From NCBI GenBank assembly GCA_019671005.1, contig CM033745.1:37865834-37929833 (forward strand): a stretch of 64,000 nucleotides of DNA, written 5' to 3'. This document shows positions 22,322 to 33,390 of the stretch, piece by piece. This DNA is from Hibiscus mutabilis. Lineage: Eukaryota > Streptophyta > Magnoliopsida > Malvales > Malvaceae. Every line of letters starts with the position of its first letter. Position 1 is the first letter of the stretch. A program made the translations under genes and the position numbers. The notes beneath the pieces were generated by a model, which was not told the origin of the DNA, did no database searches, and worked only from the letters and a program-made list of their open reading frames with translations.

Positions 22322-23069
22322 GAAAATTTGCTAGTAGTTACCTCTCAAGCCAGATGTGATCGTAAGGGTTTAATTGTAGGTTTGAAAGTTGGTCCTAAAA
22401 CTCCTAGAAGGTGGCACATAGTCTAATTGCATACTCAATGCACATGGATCATTTGATTAGTATTACATGTATATAAGATGTAAAGTGTTAATATTTGCAA
22501 TGGCCCTATATGATTTCCAATTCCTTATTTATAAGTTTAATTGGTCGAAGGATTGTATGATTGTCTGACATATCAAGCATTTAATTAGTAAGTCTGCCAA
22601 TGAATGTACATGGTAATGCTAGGTGAAGGTTATAAGTAAGGACATAGGCTTGAATTAAAGTTCTGAAATAATCTTGACCTAGATTTCTAAGTGAATTCAT
22701 CACATTCCTTGTAAATGGACCTGGTACCTTATGTTACTTGGTGATTAATCTATGCTAAAAGTGGTTGAATGAATTCTTGCTAATCAAGCTAGGCTGGATA
22801 TGATAATCGTCTATAGTTTGCTTTGTCAATTGATAATTAGAAATGAACAAATGGTTGTGATGTATGAATGCAAGGTGTATGAATATTCGTCTGCATGTCA
22901 ACTAATTTCGAAACTAGATTCATAAGTAATCAAATAAAAAGTTTTTAAATTTTTTCTGATTTCGGATTACTCCTGTTTGAGAAGAGTTTGTCATCGCATG
23001 TTATTCGCTTGTCTGTTTCTTAACACTACCTAATTCGGTTTACTCCTAAGTCGGGTTAGGGGTGTTACA

Positions 23070-23324
23070 AGTTAAACCGCTTTTCCTTTTGGACTATGGC
23101 AAGATCGATTGCACATAATATAGTGCACTTTAATCCTATGGCTAGCCAACTATATCCGACACTTTCACAATACATCACACAACCAATATATTATTTTCAA
23201 ATACAATTACTTACTGTTATCTAATGCATTTCTCAAAATCATTTCATATGCAAAACCACATTGCCAAAGGCAACAACACATTCCTTTCAAGGAACAAATC
23301 TCAATGCTCATAGGCATTCATTAT
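23070..23324 (-). repeat. 5' LTR of element A, segment 3
   Basis: It begins with the second agtta copy and aligns with about 1542-1762. It continues about 35 bases beyond the point where the left LTR is cut, then is interrupted by D. The 5 bases attat (23320-23324) are the expected left target-site copy of D; the right copy lies outside the window. Confidence 0.82.
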
Positions 23325-26300
23325 TGTAGCGACGTCTTTCTTTCCTTTTAAAACTAAGCATTTGGTTTTCTTTTAGAAAATCCGTCGATACTAATTATCC
23401 TATAAATCACTTTTGAAATCTTAGTTTAAAGGGAGTTCTTTTGAAAAATTTGTTTTTTCTTTGAAAACAATGAAAACTTGGAGTCGCCACCGACCACTTG
23501 GATAAGGTAGGCCAGACACCACTAGACCAGAGATTCGTTTTGAAAGGGTTCGGGAGTTGGTTACGCGTGGGGAAGGATTAACACCCCCATCACGTCCAGA
23601 AATCGCTACCAAAATATTTGTTGCTTACAACCGAAGGAAATTGTCAAAATTTGAATTGAATCTAATTTGGAGACCTTAATTGAAAATTGACTTTAATTGA
23701 ACGGGCTTTATCAAATTGGTGGGTTCGAATTAATTGGCCATTAAATTAATAAGGTTGACGATACACCGAACCATAGACTAAACGACATCATATAAGTCTA
23801 CCTGTCGTGTTAGTTTATGGTTCGATTTTTGTACGTCACCCTTATACGTGATGCAAGCAATTAAGATATGATGTAATGGTTATGACAAGTTTTAATTTAC
23901 CTTGAGTCAGTGAGAATTAATTCAAATATCTGGTCAACATCCTTTGAGCTCGGACTGTTACGACACAAATATCGAAACTAATAGATACCTCATTTTCATG
24001 AGTTACATTTTTTAGCGTGAAAATTAAATGGGCCATATGAATGACAGATAAACTGGATGGCAGGTAAAGGCTTAAAGATAAACACACAAAAGCCCACCCA
24101 AAGCCCAGACCTAAAAGGACCAAGTTATGGAAGATCCAATTAGTGATCTAGTTACTAATTAGGTGATTCTAGTATTAACCCTAAATTACTTACCCCTGAA
24201 AAGGCTAGAAACTTAACAAATCATGATTTATCTTGCAACATGATAATTAATTCGATCGACTTTTAAACTAGTACTCCAATAAGCCAAGTATATTATTTAA
24301 AGTAAATCAAATTAATTAATCATGGTTTTAATTTAAATGTCAAATTTAATCTTCATGTTAATTTTATCCTAAAAGTAAATAAGAAATGTTCAACCAATTT
24401 ATTGAATTTAACATTTATCCCAATGAGCCAATGGTAAATTTAAATTCACTAAATTAATTCGAACCTTAATCTAACTAAGTCTCTAAAAGGCTAATCCTAA
24501 ATTAACCTAATTAATTTAAAGATCGTGCGCCTATGAGACGAGCACACGATCATAAATTAATTAAATTAATTTGTCTAATTTTAATCTAAAACTAACTTAA
24601 CAACCCAAGGCCCACTAAGCTAAGCCCAAGGTCCACTAAGCCCAAACATCTAAACTAAACCTACACTAAAAGCCATGTGCAAATATATTACAAATATATT
24701 ACGTATTATGTAAAACTATATGCTAAAATAATAAGGATATATTATATACCTTGAAATATATATTATAAGCTTTTAAAAACTATGTATATATATTATATTC
24801 TTTTAAAAATCATACTATATGAACTTTGTAAAACTATATTGTGCACTTTAAAAAGGCATATGATATAAAGTTTACAAAACCATACTTTAGACCTTATATA
24901 AATCTCCATATACCATATATTTTTAAAACAAATTATATCATATGCATTATATACAAAAAGAAACTATATATTATACTATGCATTACATTCATAAACTACA
25001 TGCTATAACATGCGTATTGAACATAACATATACATACATATCAAGCCACATAAAACATATATCAACAAGAAATTAGAAGCATAAACACCAAAAAATAGGA
25101 CTGAAATGCAAAAGAAGCAAAACTTACGGTAGAAATTAAACAGTATATGAAAAAAAGCGATATGGCAAGGATTTCGCAAGTCCAAGGACTGCAGGCATAA
25201 ATAATAAAGGTAGAATGGCTTAATGGGCGTAATTATCCCACGCGGAGGGACCTATGAGGGGATTTACTCATGCAGAAGGACCACAGGCGCAATTAGGTTA
25301 GGGTAGAGGGATTTAAAAAGCAATTTACCCATTTTTAAAAATGGACCGTCTACATAACTCATTTTTTATCCAAAAATAGAAAGTTTTATAACCCTTTACC
25401 CCTTTTAAACCGAAACGCTCTCTCATTTCTCTCCTACTCGGATGAACGTCGTCGCAGTGTTCATCTGCATTGCTGCAAATCCTAGAAACTGAACAAACTC
25501 TGCCGTGTCGGCGGCCGGTAAACCCAAAAAACACCCCAAAACAACCCCATTTTATTCCCAAACCAGATTTGAACTTAGATTTAAAAGAAAACCCTTAAAC
25601 TCATATTGGTTTCAAAACCATAGACCCAAAACCTCTTTTTTGAAGTCGATAAACCCTTTTTTGATAACCAAGATCCTCTCTGATGGTTTCTCTACTGGCT
25701 CACCATTCACGACCCTAAGAGGCCGAAAGGCTTATTGCTGGTTGGAAAGCCAACCACATCGAAGAGGAAGCCGAACCGACGCGAGGAAGGTGAAACGACA
25801 AAGGTCGAACCCTCACCCCTACTGTTTTTCCCTTTTTTGCATGTATGCCTTTATGATGATGATGCGAAAGAAAGAAGATGATGTTTACCTAAAAAATTTT
25901 GAGGTTTTTCTGATTTCTTATCTATTGCTTTTGATTTTTCTGAATGGTTTACAAGTGTTTAGGGTTTCTCTCTTTATACCCCGATATTACATGCGTGTTA
26001 AAAAATGAAAAATAAAACCTAAAATCCATATTGGCTGCCTCTGGTTTTTTCTGATATTTTTGATTCGCTTCCTAATTTTTCTGATTTGTTTCTCTGATCT
26101 TTTGATATTATGTTTCTTTTGCATATGAGTCGTGATGATCGGCCATGGAGGAAGGGAGGTCAGATGGCAGACGGCAGAGCTCTGGCGCCATACTTCTTGT
26201 CTTCTTGGATATCGTGGTCGTTCGAAAAGGGGAGGGGACCAGAGTGAAAAGATGCTTGGAGAGCAAGGCTCGTTGGTAGCCATTGGATCTGCCAGCATGA

Positions 26301-26936
26301 AAATGGCATCAGAAGATCAACCAATGTGCATGGTGGCCACGCGGGAGATGACGAGCCAGAGGTAGATGCGGCACCAAGGCAGCTAGGGTTTTATCAATGC
26401 GATCTAGACTGTCAAATCTGAAATTGCTCACAAATATCAAAGAGGGCCAATTAGATTAAGGTTTTGTGGTTATCAGATTAGGGCCTTATTTGGCCAAGCA
26501 TATGTAACATATTTTTTGGGTTTTTGAATGTAACCGAACTCTCAAAAAACACTTGGGCTTTTATTAATATTATTATTATTTTGGGCTTTATTTATTTAAA
26601 ATTTCTCTTTTTGATTTTTCAGTTTAGAATATAATACTACTATTAATAATAATAGTATAAATATAGTAACAATAATAATAATGGTAATAGACAAAGATAT
26701 AATGATAATAATATTTATAGTAATAATAATATAACAATGGTACTAATATGAATAATGTTTATGGATTTTTTTATAATATGATAACAACATAATAATAATA
26801 TTAATAATAATGATAGCAATGATACTAATGGTAATAATATGTGACAATAGTAATAGTACCAATTATATTACATTCTAAGTACTTATTCGTAAGAAAAAAA
26901 AATGGATTGACCCCCCGGATAAAATTAGTGATTACA
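23325..26936 (-). repeat. 3' LTR of element D
   Basis: It runs from tgtagcgacg to gtgattaca (3.6 kb). The right end read on the minus strand, TGTAATCACT, equals the start of E's LTR, which supports the boundary. The left part aligns with 41846-43618. Contents: a PBS-like word (23480-23489), an AT-rich block with repeated 'aaaactata' words (24660-25000), and AT trinucleotide runs (26560-26860). Frames near 25505-26365 are not supported as genes. Confidence 0.85.
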
Positions 26937-26951
26937 ACTGCCCCTCTTTGC
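26937..26951 (-). other. Polypurine tract of element D
   Basis: The minus strand reads AAAGAGGGGCAGT up to the 3' LTR edge at 26936. Position and purine content fit the plus-strand primer. Confidence 0.7.
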
Positions 26952-27025
26952 TTATCCTTGTGGAACAAGAATAAATCAAAGACCATAAGCACTAATTTTA
27001 TCTGACTTCCCTGTTTATGATTTTC

Positions 27026-27515
27026 TCCTCCGAAGTGGCAACGAACAAATCCAAATAACTTGCTTTCCCAAAGCGATGAAAGCAAACTGGGCCACACTGG
27101 CGTGTCCTCCTGGAGCGGCAACGAACATGCCAAATAGAAAACGATTCATTCCTCCAAAATGACAATGAATGAATCCCAACAACTTGTTTTCCTGAAACAG
27201 AAGAAAACAAACCGGGTGGCGCTGACACGTCTTTCCGAAACGGCAGTAGACGATCCAACTAACCTTCAAATGACTCATTCCTCCAAAATAGAAGTGAATG
27301 AATCCAAATAACTTGCTTTCCTAAAATGGTAGAAAGCAAACCAGATAAAGACGACATGATCCTCCAAAGCAGCGGTGAAGAAGTCAAACGTCCTCGAATA
27401 GTAGATGGGCTTGTTCCCCGGAGCGGCAGAAATGAGACTAGGCAAATACGACATGTTCCTCAAAAGTGGTAATGAACAAATAGTGTAGATGAGTTCCTCC
27501 GAAGCGATAGCAAAC
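27026..27515 (-). repeat. Diverged ~40-bp minisatellite in the 3' non-coding region of D
   Basis: A motif close to TCCTCCGAAGCGGCAATGAA (plus strand) recurs at about 27026, 27065, 27105, 27150, 27189, 27231, 27279, 27318, 27360, 27391, 27414, 27456 and 27494. Spacing is mostly 38-45 bases. Every third copy is more alike (27026, 27150, 27279), giving a ~125-bp higher-order period. The minus strand stays open in three frames here without resembling a protein. Tandem repeats in this position are known in Ogre/Tat elements. Confidence 0.75.
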
Positions 27516-28678
27516 AAAAAGTAAATCTTCAAATGGAGGTCTTGTTCTTCTTGGTCCTAAGGATAGGCTTTCTTTCCTGCCTCTTTTGCTCTAAAATCCT
27601 TGGATGGTGGTTTTGAAATTCTTTGCTTGAAAATTCCTTCTTAGGCTTTCGCTTTGTTGTTTTACTCCCCTTTCATGGAGTACCTAACCTAATTCTTTGA
27701 ACCTGTAACAGATGAATTGTTATGAAAGAGCGAGTTAGCATGCTCCTAACTTAGGGATGCCTAACTAAACATGATGCATGAATGAAGTCAATTTTCTTGG
27801 ACACTTTCTCTTCTTGGTTCTTCAAATTCAATCTTCTCTTGTTCTTCTCTTCTCTTCTTGGTGATGGTGGTGCCCAATCTCTTACTTAGGTTGGCCCATT
27901 ATGCCCTTCTCTTCTCGAGTCCCCGATCCTTTTGATCAAAAGCCTTTTCTGGTTTTCACTTTAGACATCATTTCTTTTTCTCTTTTTCTTTTTTCTTCCT
28001 TTCCTACTTTTTTCTTTTTTTTCTTTATCCATCTTTTTTCTTCTTTTGGGCGCCCTTACGGGTTTTCACTTGTCACTCCTTGGATTTTAACACTAGTAGC
28101 ATTCAAAGCCTTGTCTCGATGGATTTTGTCAACTTCGCCTCCAATGATCTTTTGCCTTATCTTTGACAGACTCTTTTCTTATATGGGAAAAATCCTGCAC
28201 TTAATAGGTTAAATCATAGTAATGCCACGAAATCCTTTTCTTTTTCTATATCAATATATCCGCAAGATGTTTGTGAAATAGACAATAGATACTAGAATAA
28301 AGCTTTATTAATACTGAAAGGAATATTAAGACAACTTTGACAAGTATGGAAAACATGAGAGAGGTAGGAGATATATAGATGGTGTCAACTGTATGGATAG
28401 AGAGAACCCATCAACCTCAGTAGATCTCTTGCTAGCCACCCTTTGTTGTTACTCATGATAATCTGAGGACCAAAGCATAGTCTTTCATCTGAAACCAGGC
28501 CTGTCAATCGGATGCAAAATGTCTTAGTCTATCTGAACCATCCATTTTAGATTTTCAATTCAGATCCTTCCTTGGTTTTAAGGCACCCGTATTTGGGTTT
28601 TCACCTTAAACCCTTCTTCTCCTTTTTTCTTTCTTTTCTTTTTCTGTCTTTTTTTTTCTTTCTTTTTCTTCTTTTTAT
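27516..28678 (-). other. 3' non-coding region of D with polypurine stretches
   Basis: No gene is recognised. On the sense strand there are long purine runs (about 28045-27960 and 28680-28611, plus-strand pyrimidines), the second directly after the integrase stop. The rest is unremarkable AT-rich sequence. Confidence 0.6.
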
Positions 28679-29523
28679 TTAGGCGTAATAATTTTTGAAT
28701 GAGTCTGAGTTTATGGGGTTGCTCAACTCTTTCCCATCCATTTCTGCTAAGATCAATGCTCTACTGGAAAAAACCTTTTTCACAACATAAGGCCTTTCCC
28801 AATTAGGCATCCATTTTTCCCAAAAATCTCTTTGACTCAATAGGATCCTCTTAAGCACCAAATCCCCTACTCGAAACTCCCTTGGGCGAACCTTTTTGTT
28901 ATAAGCCCACATCATCCTTTTCTGATACATTTGGCTGTGATAGATGGCCCTTAACCTTTTTTCTTCAACCAGGTTCAACTGATCAATCTTGGCATGCATC
29001 CATTCAGCTTCATCCAACTTTACCTCATTCATCTTGGGGTGATAGGTAGTAGAATTATGGTGTACAATTCTGAACTGTTCGCACACTTCGGTCATCATCT
29101 TATTATTCAAGTTGGAAACATTGTCGGTGACGATTCTTTCGGGCAGACCAAAGCGACATATAATTTCTTTCTTTAAGAATTTGCTAACCGTTGCTTTTTT
29201 GATACTGGCATATGAAGCGGATTCTACCCACTTGGTGAAGTAATCTATGGCTACTAAGATGAAGTGATGCCCGTTGGAAGCCTTCAGGTGTATCTGACCA
29301 ATGACATCCATGCCCCAAGCAACGAAAGGATACGGGGAATTTATGGTGTGGAGTGGCACTGGCAGGGAGTGTATCTTATCGGCATATATCTGACATTTAT
29401 GGCACTTCTTTGCATAGATGATGCAATCTCCCTCTATAGTTGACTAGAAGTAGCCATATCTCGTGATCTTTCTTGCCATTGAGAATCCACTGGAATGGGT
29501 TCCACACAATCCCCCATGGAATT
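28679..29523 (-). pseudogene. pol: Element D integrase with internal deletion
   Basis: The H2C2 domain is readable: HGGLCGTHSSG (about 29520), then, after a stop where Trp is expected, CHKCQIYADKIH. The catalytic core follows with D39 (VAIDYFTKW) and D79 (IVTDN, then SNLNNKMM). At residue 111 (position 29029) YHPKMN joins directly to EVKLDEAEW. Element E has about 70 residues between these points, so D has lost the segment that carries the catalytic Glu. The C-terminal module (KWMPNWERPYVVKKVF) is intact. It cannot be catalytic. Confidence 0.9.
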
Positions 29524-29625
29524 TGGTTAAAATAGCTTTAGCTTCTCGTGTTTCGACACATCTTAACAGTACCTGATCTTTGCTTTTCTTGTACAAAATT
29601 TCTCCATCAATGACATACCCTGACG

Positions 29626-30972
29626 CTAGCCTTTAGATAGTTCTTTTATCGTTATCATTGGCCCCTTTTGGGTAAGCTGAAACTTGATGTATTGGAAGAT
29701 ATCATGGTACCATGGATTACCATCTTCCTTATTCTCCAAACTATAACAATGAGTTGGTACCTCAAAAGTTTGCATTTCAATTGACTTCATCTCGGCCTTC
29801 GAGTTCAACTCAAACACGGCGGCCAAGGTTGCTAGGGCATCATCCATTTGATTATCCTCCCTTGGCAAGTAGGCAAAGCTAATTTCTTCAAAATTCTTGA
29901 CCAACTCTTGAATCTGTTCGTAGTACTTGACTAATTTCTGATATCACCAAGGATGAGTCTCCGAAAACTTAAAGTATTCTGACTTTTCTTTCTATGGCCG
30001 CACGAAGTCCCATGGTGTAGGCCTCATATTCGACTATGTTGTTGGTGTAGAAGAATTCCAACTTACTTGTAAAGGGGTAGTAGACCTTATCAGAAGAAAT
30101 TAATATTGCCCCTATTCTGTGACCTAAAGTGTTAGATGCTCCATCAATGTAAAGCTTCCAAGCTTCTTCTTCAGCGATGGGCTTCTCCCCAAGCACAATA
30201 TTGATCAACTATTCATCTAGGAAGTTAAAATCCAATGGCTCTTAGTCGTCTGTAGCGCGACTTGCCAAAAGATCTACCACTGCACTTCATTTTACCACTT
30301 TTTGGCTTACGTAAACAATATCAAATTTTGACAGTAGCATTTTCCAGTTAGCCATTTTCCCAGTGAATGCTTGTTCCTCCATCAAAAATTTGAATAGATC
30401 CATTCGGGAGATTAAGTAGGTGGTGTGATATAACATGTATTGCCTAATTTGATTTGTAGTACACACCAATGCATAACACAGCTTTTGGATCAAGGGGTAC
30501 CATGTTTCACACTCAGTGAACTTCTTGCCAGAGTCGTAGCGTTGACCTACATGCAACCCATTGAATTTTTAAACACTGTCAGGTACATGATTAATGGTCT
30601 ATTTGGTACTGGTGCTACCAAAATCAGAGTGCTAGTCAAATACTTCTTAATTCTCTCTAACGCTTCTTGACAATCTCCATCCAAAATTCCCAGATTATTC
30701 TTTCGGAGGAGTCTGAAGACGGGGTCACATTTTTTGGTCAATCGGGAAATGAACTGAGAGATGTAATTCAACCTTCCCAAAAATCCTCGGACTTCTTTTC
30801 GTGTTCGAGGTGGCGGGAACTCCTGGATTGCTTTCACCTTATCGAGGTCATTCTTAATTCCCTTCCGGCTTACTACGAAACCCAATAATTTCCCGGATAT
30901 AACTATGAAGGTACACTTGGCAGGGTTGAGCTTCAACTGGTATTTTCTTAGTCTACGGAAGAGTTTCCGCAA
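29626..30972 (-). pseudogene. pol: Element D RT end, RNase H and second RNase H
   Basis: From 30972, RRLRKYQLKLNPAKC, LLGFVVSRKGI and VRGFLGRLNYISQFI form the RT C-terminal part. The first RNase H follows in broken frames (MYLTVFKNSMGCM; ECETWYPLIQKLCYALV; YMLYHTTYLISRMD). A second RNase H starts at 30160 (WKLYIDGASNTLGHRIGAIL; FFYTNNIVEYEAYTMGL), so the dual RNase H of the Tat lineage is present. 29904-29626 is the following linker (FEEISFAYLPREDNQMDDALATLA). Multiple frameshifts are present. Confidence 0.88.
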
Positions 30973-30979
30973 ATTTTAG

Positions 30980-31856
30980 ATATGCTCCTCTTTGGTTCGC
31001 GATTTGGCTATCATGTCATCTACGTACACCTCGATCTCCTTATGCATCATGTCGTGAAACAAGGTCACCATGGCTCTTTGGTAAGTTGCCCCAGCGCTCT
31101 TCAATCTGAGGGGCATTTCCTTGTAGTAGAACGTCCTCTACATGGTCACAAAAATGGTTTTTTCCATATTTTCGGGGCATATTTTGATCTGATTATATCC
31201 TAAAAGGTCATCTATGACGACAACCAAGCTTTTCCGGCAGTGTTGTCAACCAATGTGTCAATGTGAGGCAAAGGGAAGTTGCCTTTGGGGCTTGCTTTGT
31301 TAAGGTCCCTATAATTTACGCACATATGGACCTTCCCATCCTTTTTTGGTATCGCCACTATGTTGGCTACCCACTCTGAGTATTTGGAAACCTTCAAGAA
31401 TCCTACATCGAATTGTTTATGCACTTTTTCTCTAACTTTTAGCAGTATGTTCGTTCTCATTCTTCGAAGCTTTTGCTGGACAGGCTTGCATTCTAGCATG
31501 GTAGGGAGCTTGTGCACCACAATATCCATGTTCAAACCTGACATATCTTGATACGTCAATGCAAACACATCCTTGAATTCTAGAAGTAATTTCACTAACT
31601 CTCTCCTAACTTCCAATGATAAAGTACTACCGATTCTTACTTCTTTCTTTTCTTCGTCAGTCCCCAGATTCAAGATCTCTACATTCTCTTGATATGGGAG
31701 GATTTGCTTTTCTTCACTTGTCATCATCCTCAACAACAACTCCGAGACCCCATCCTGCACCTCGCCGATTTCTGCTAAGCATGTAGGTCGCTCGAAATCC
31801 ACTTTGGGATTAGGTTCTGAATCATTCATATAGTTTATGTCAAGAGGCCTGCACAA
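30980..31856 (-). pseudogene. pol: Element D reverse transcriptase core
   Basis: The frame from 31856 to 31212 carries FKDVFALTYQDMSGL, the palm start WVANIVAIPKKDGKVHMCVNYRDLNKASPKGNFPLPHID and TLVDNTAGKAWLSS. After a frameshift come DGFSGYNQIKM and the catalytic YVDD (31026-31015, in EVYVDDMIAKSRT). The active-site residues survive, but the frame is broken at about 31210 and by stops in the FVTM*RTF stretch. Element E has the same order. Confidence 0.9.
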
Positions 31857-32489
31857 TTTTGAGAGTGTGTATTGAGAATGGAAAATAATAGCTTATAAAT
31901 GAATAAATAAATAAATAAATGATGAATGGAATGAATGTTATATTTGCTGTTTGAGAGAGTGATATAGAAAATGCTCAATTTATTGAAAGCATATAGATAG
32001 TGACATAGTGGCCCTTTTACAAAAGATACATGTTACTTTCAGGCCAAAAGAAACATGATGGTTCTTGGCATTACTTTGATTCGGGTCTAACAACCACATG
32101 CACGTCTTCATAGGCCCAATTGTTGAGTTCTTCACCTTGGAAACATGGGCGAATCTTGGCCAAGGACTGGATAATCTTGTCGTTCTTGCAGATGACATTC
32201 ACATCCATTCCTTCCAAAGCTTCGCAGGCCAATTCTTCATGGAGGCATTTCTCGCCTTTTTGAAATGCTTCTTGGATGCCCCGCTCAAGATTCCTAAGTC
32301 CGCCAGATTTAAAAATGCCTTTGAAATCTGTATAGGTTATAAGGGCCCAAGGAATGTCCTCCCCTCTGAGCTGAGCCTTCCTTTGCTCTTATCTCTTCCT
32401 CCATTCTTGTCTCTTTGCAGAAAATTTGGCCTATAACCGAGTCTAAACCAGTAGACCTCATGGATCATACTAATGGGCCGAAGGCGTAA
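31857..32489 (-). other. Spacer between protease/G-patch and RT of D
   Basis: No conserved domain is visible on either strand. In Ogre elements an intron is known at this place, so the spacer may be its remnant; I could not fix splice sites. It includes an (AAAT)n run near 31900-31921. Confidence 0.4.
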
Positions 32490-33390
32490 TTATAGACTTT
32501 TTCCCAAACTTTTCCCTTTTCTTGCCCCTCTCCCTAAGGTCTCAAATACTACTATTTTGGTGCAACTTGATGGTTTAGGGCAAGGAAATTTGCTCCCCTC
32601 AGCGACAAAGGTAGCGTAGACAAATTGCAATACCCTGAAAGCACATTCTATTGCCTCTTTTTCGGTATAAATATATGGTATATCCGTAGTAACCAAAGTG
32701 ATGATGTCTTGCTTGGCATTCATTGTTACCAATTTCCCCTCAATAACAAACTTTATTTTTTGCTGTAGCGACGATGGCACTGGCTGAATGTATCCACGGC
32801 CTTCCTAGCAAAAAATTGTAGGATGGCTGGATATCCATAACCATGAAATCAACCATATATTCAGTAGGGCCGACGAGCAGGGGTAATTCTATCTTCCCGA
32901 CCATATCCCGTTGGGTCCCGTCGAAGGCGCGCACTGTGTTATGACAGGGCTTCATGTGTGAACTTTCGATTGGTAACCGTTGTAGAGTGGCATGAGGCAT
33001 GACATTCAAGGCGGAGCCATTATCAATTTGCACTCTTGGTAACACATAGCCCTTACAGTGATTGATAATGTTTAGGGCCTTGGTGGACACCCTACCTTCT
33101 GCTAGTAGTTTGTCGTCACTGAAGGTGATGAAATTATTGGCGGTGATATGTCCGACGATCTGGTCCAACTTTCCAACCGAGATATTGCTTGGGATAAGAG
33201 TTTGATTCAAGACCTTTAACAGCGTGTCCGGATGCTTTTCTGAGCTTAGCAGGAGATCCAATACCAAGATCTGAGCTGGCTGCTTCCGTAGTTGTTCTAT
33301 GATGTTCTATTCACCGTGTTTCAGAAATCTAAAAAATTCTTGAGCTTGGGTTTCTGTGACTGGTTCCTTGATCTTTGAAGGTGGATCCTC
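32490..33390 (-). pseudogene. pol: Element D aspartic protease followed by G-patch
   Basis: Upstream lead-in: QEFFRFLKHGE, stop, NIIEQLRKQPAQILVLDLLLSSEKH. The protease has the active site VQIDNGSALNVMP (Asp82 at 33024; D-N-G in place of D-S/T-G) and the flap/core block YMVDFMVMDIQPSYNFLLGRPWIHSA. After a frame change at about 32760, KIKFVIEGKLVTMNAKQD leads to a glycine-rich G-patch-like segment (GRGARKGKSLGK, about 32520). G-patch after protease is a feature seen in some plant gypsy elements. Element E shows the same pair. Confidence 0.85.

Larger units (their letters stand above)
8260..23069 (+). mobile_element. B: solo LTR of a large-LTR gypsy family, split by element C
   Basis: The ends are tgtaatacc (8260) and ggtgttaca (23069), with a perfect 5-bp duplication agtta (8255-8259 and 23070-23074). 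B's own sequence is 8260-9640 and about 20313-23069, roughly 4.1 kb, with no coding capacity, so I read it as a solo LTR. Shared LTR motifs (the donor/acceptor-like pair, and a ctcctag...ggtggcac block near 22400) relate it to S1 and S2. Some B sequence may have been lost where C's right LTR is truncated. Confidence 0.85.
20313..23069 (+). repeat. B LTR, right part
   Basis: This is the non-coding LTR remainder down to the gttaca end. It holds a (TA)n run (20443-20455), donor-like signals (20989, 21003), the 69-bp tandem array (21182-21776), a second (TA)n run near 21943, an acceptor-like CAG (22321) and the 'ctcctag..ggtggcac' block shared with S1. Frames open on both strands across the array are a by-product of its 69-base period. 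Confidence 0.8.
1..23324 (-). mobile_element. Element A: Ty3/gypsy (chromovirus-like) retrotransposon, oldest, broken by three insertions
   Basis: A reads right to left. It has a 5' LTR starting at 4218, a primer site at 4201-4212, gag at 3974-3218, zinc knuckles, protease and the first part of RT down to about 1763, then the 3' LTR (1-1762, cut by the window edge). The two LTRs match over their whole shared length. The right LTR is split into 4218-5194, 7546-8259 and 23070-23324 by S1, B and D. RNase H, integrase and the polypurine tract are missing: RT runs directly into LTR sequence near 1762, so a deletion removed them. The gag and RT style fits chromoviruses, but the clade cannot be fixed without integrase or chromodomain. 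Confidence 0.85.

Noticed and set aside
25505..26365. Open frames of 77-167 codons in LTR D
   Set aside because: No similarity to known domains and no counterpart in the right LTR region available; LTR location makes chance more likely.
26825..27532. Overlapping minus-strand frames of about 85-100 codons
   Set aside because: They follow the ~40-bp minisatellite; several frames are open at once, which is a composition effect.
31857..32489. Host gene fragment between protease and RT of D
   Set aside because: No domain is recognised; E has a spacer at the same place, so it belongs to the element.
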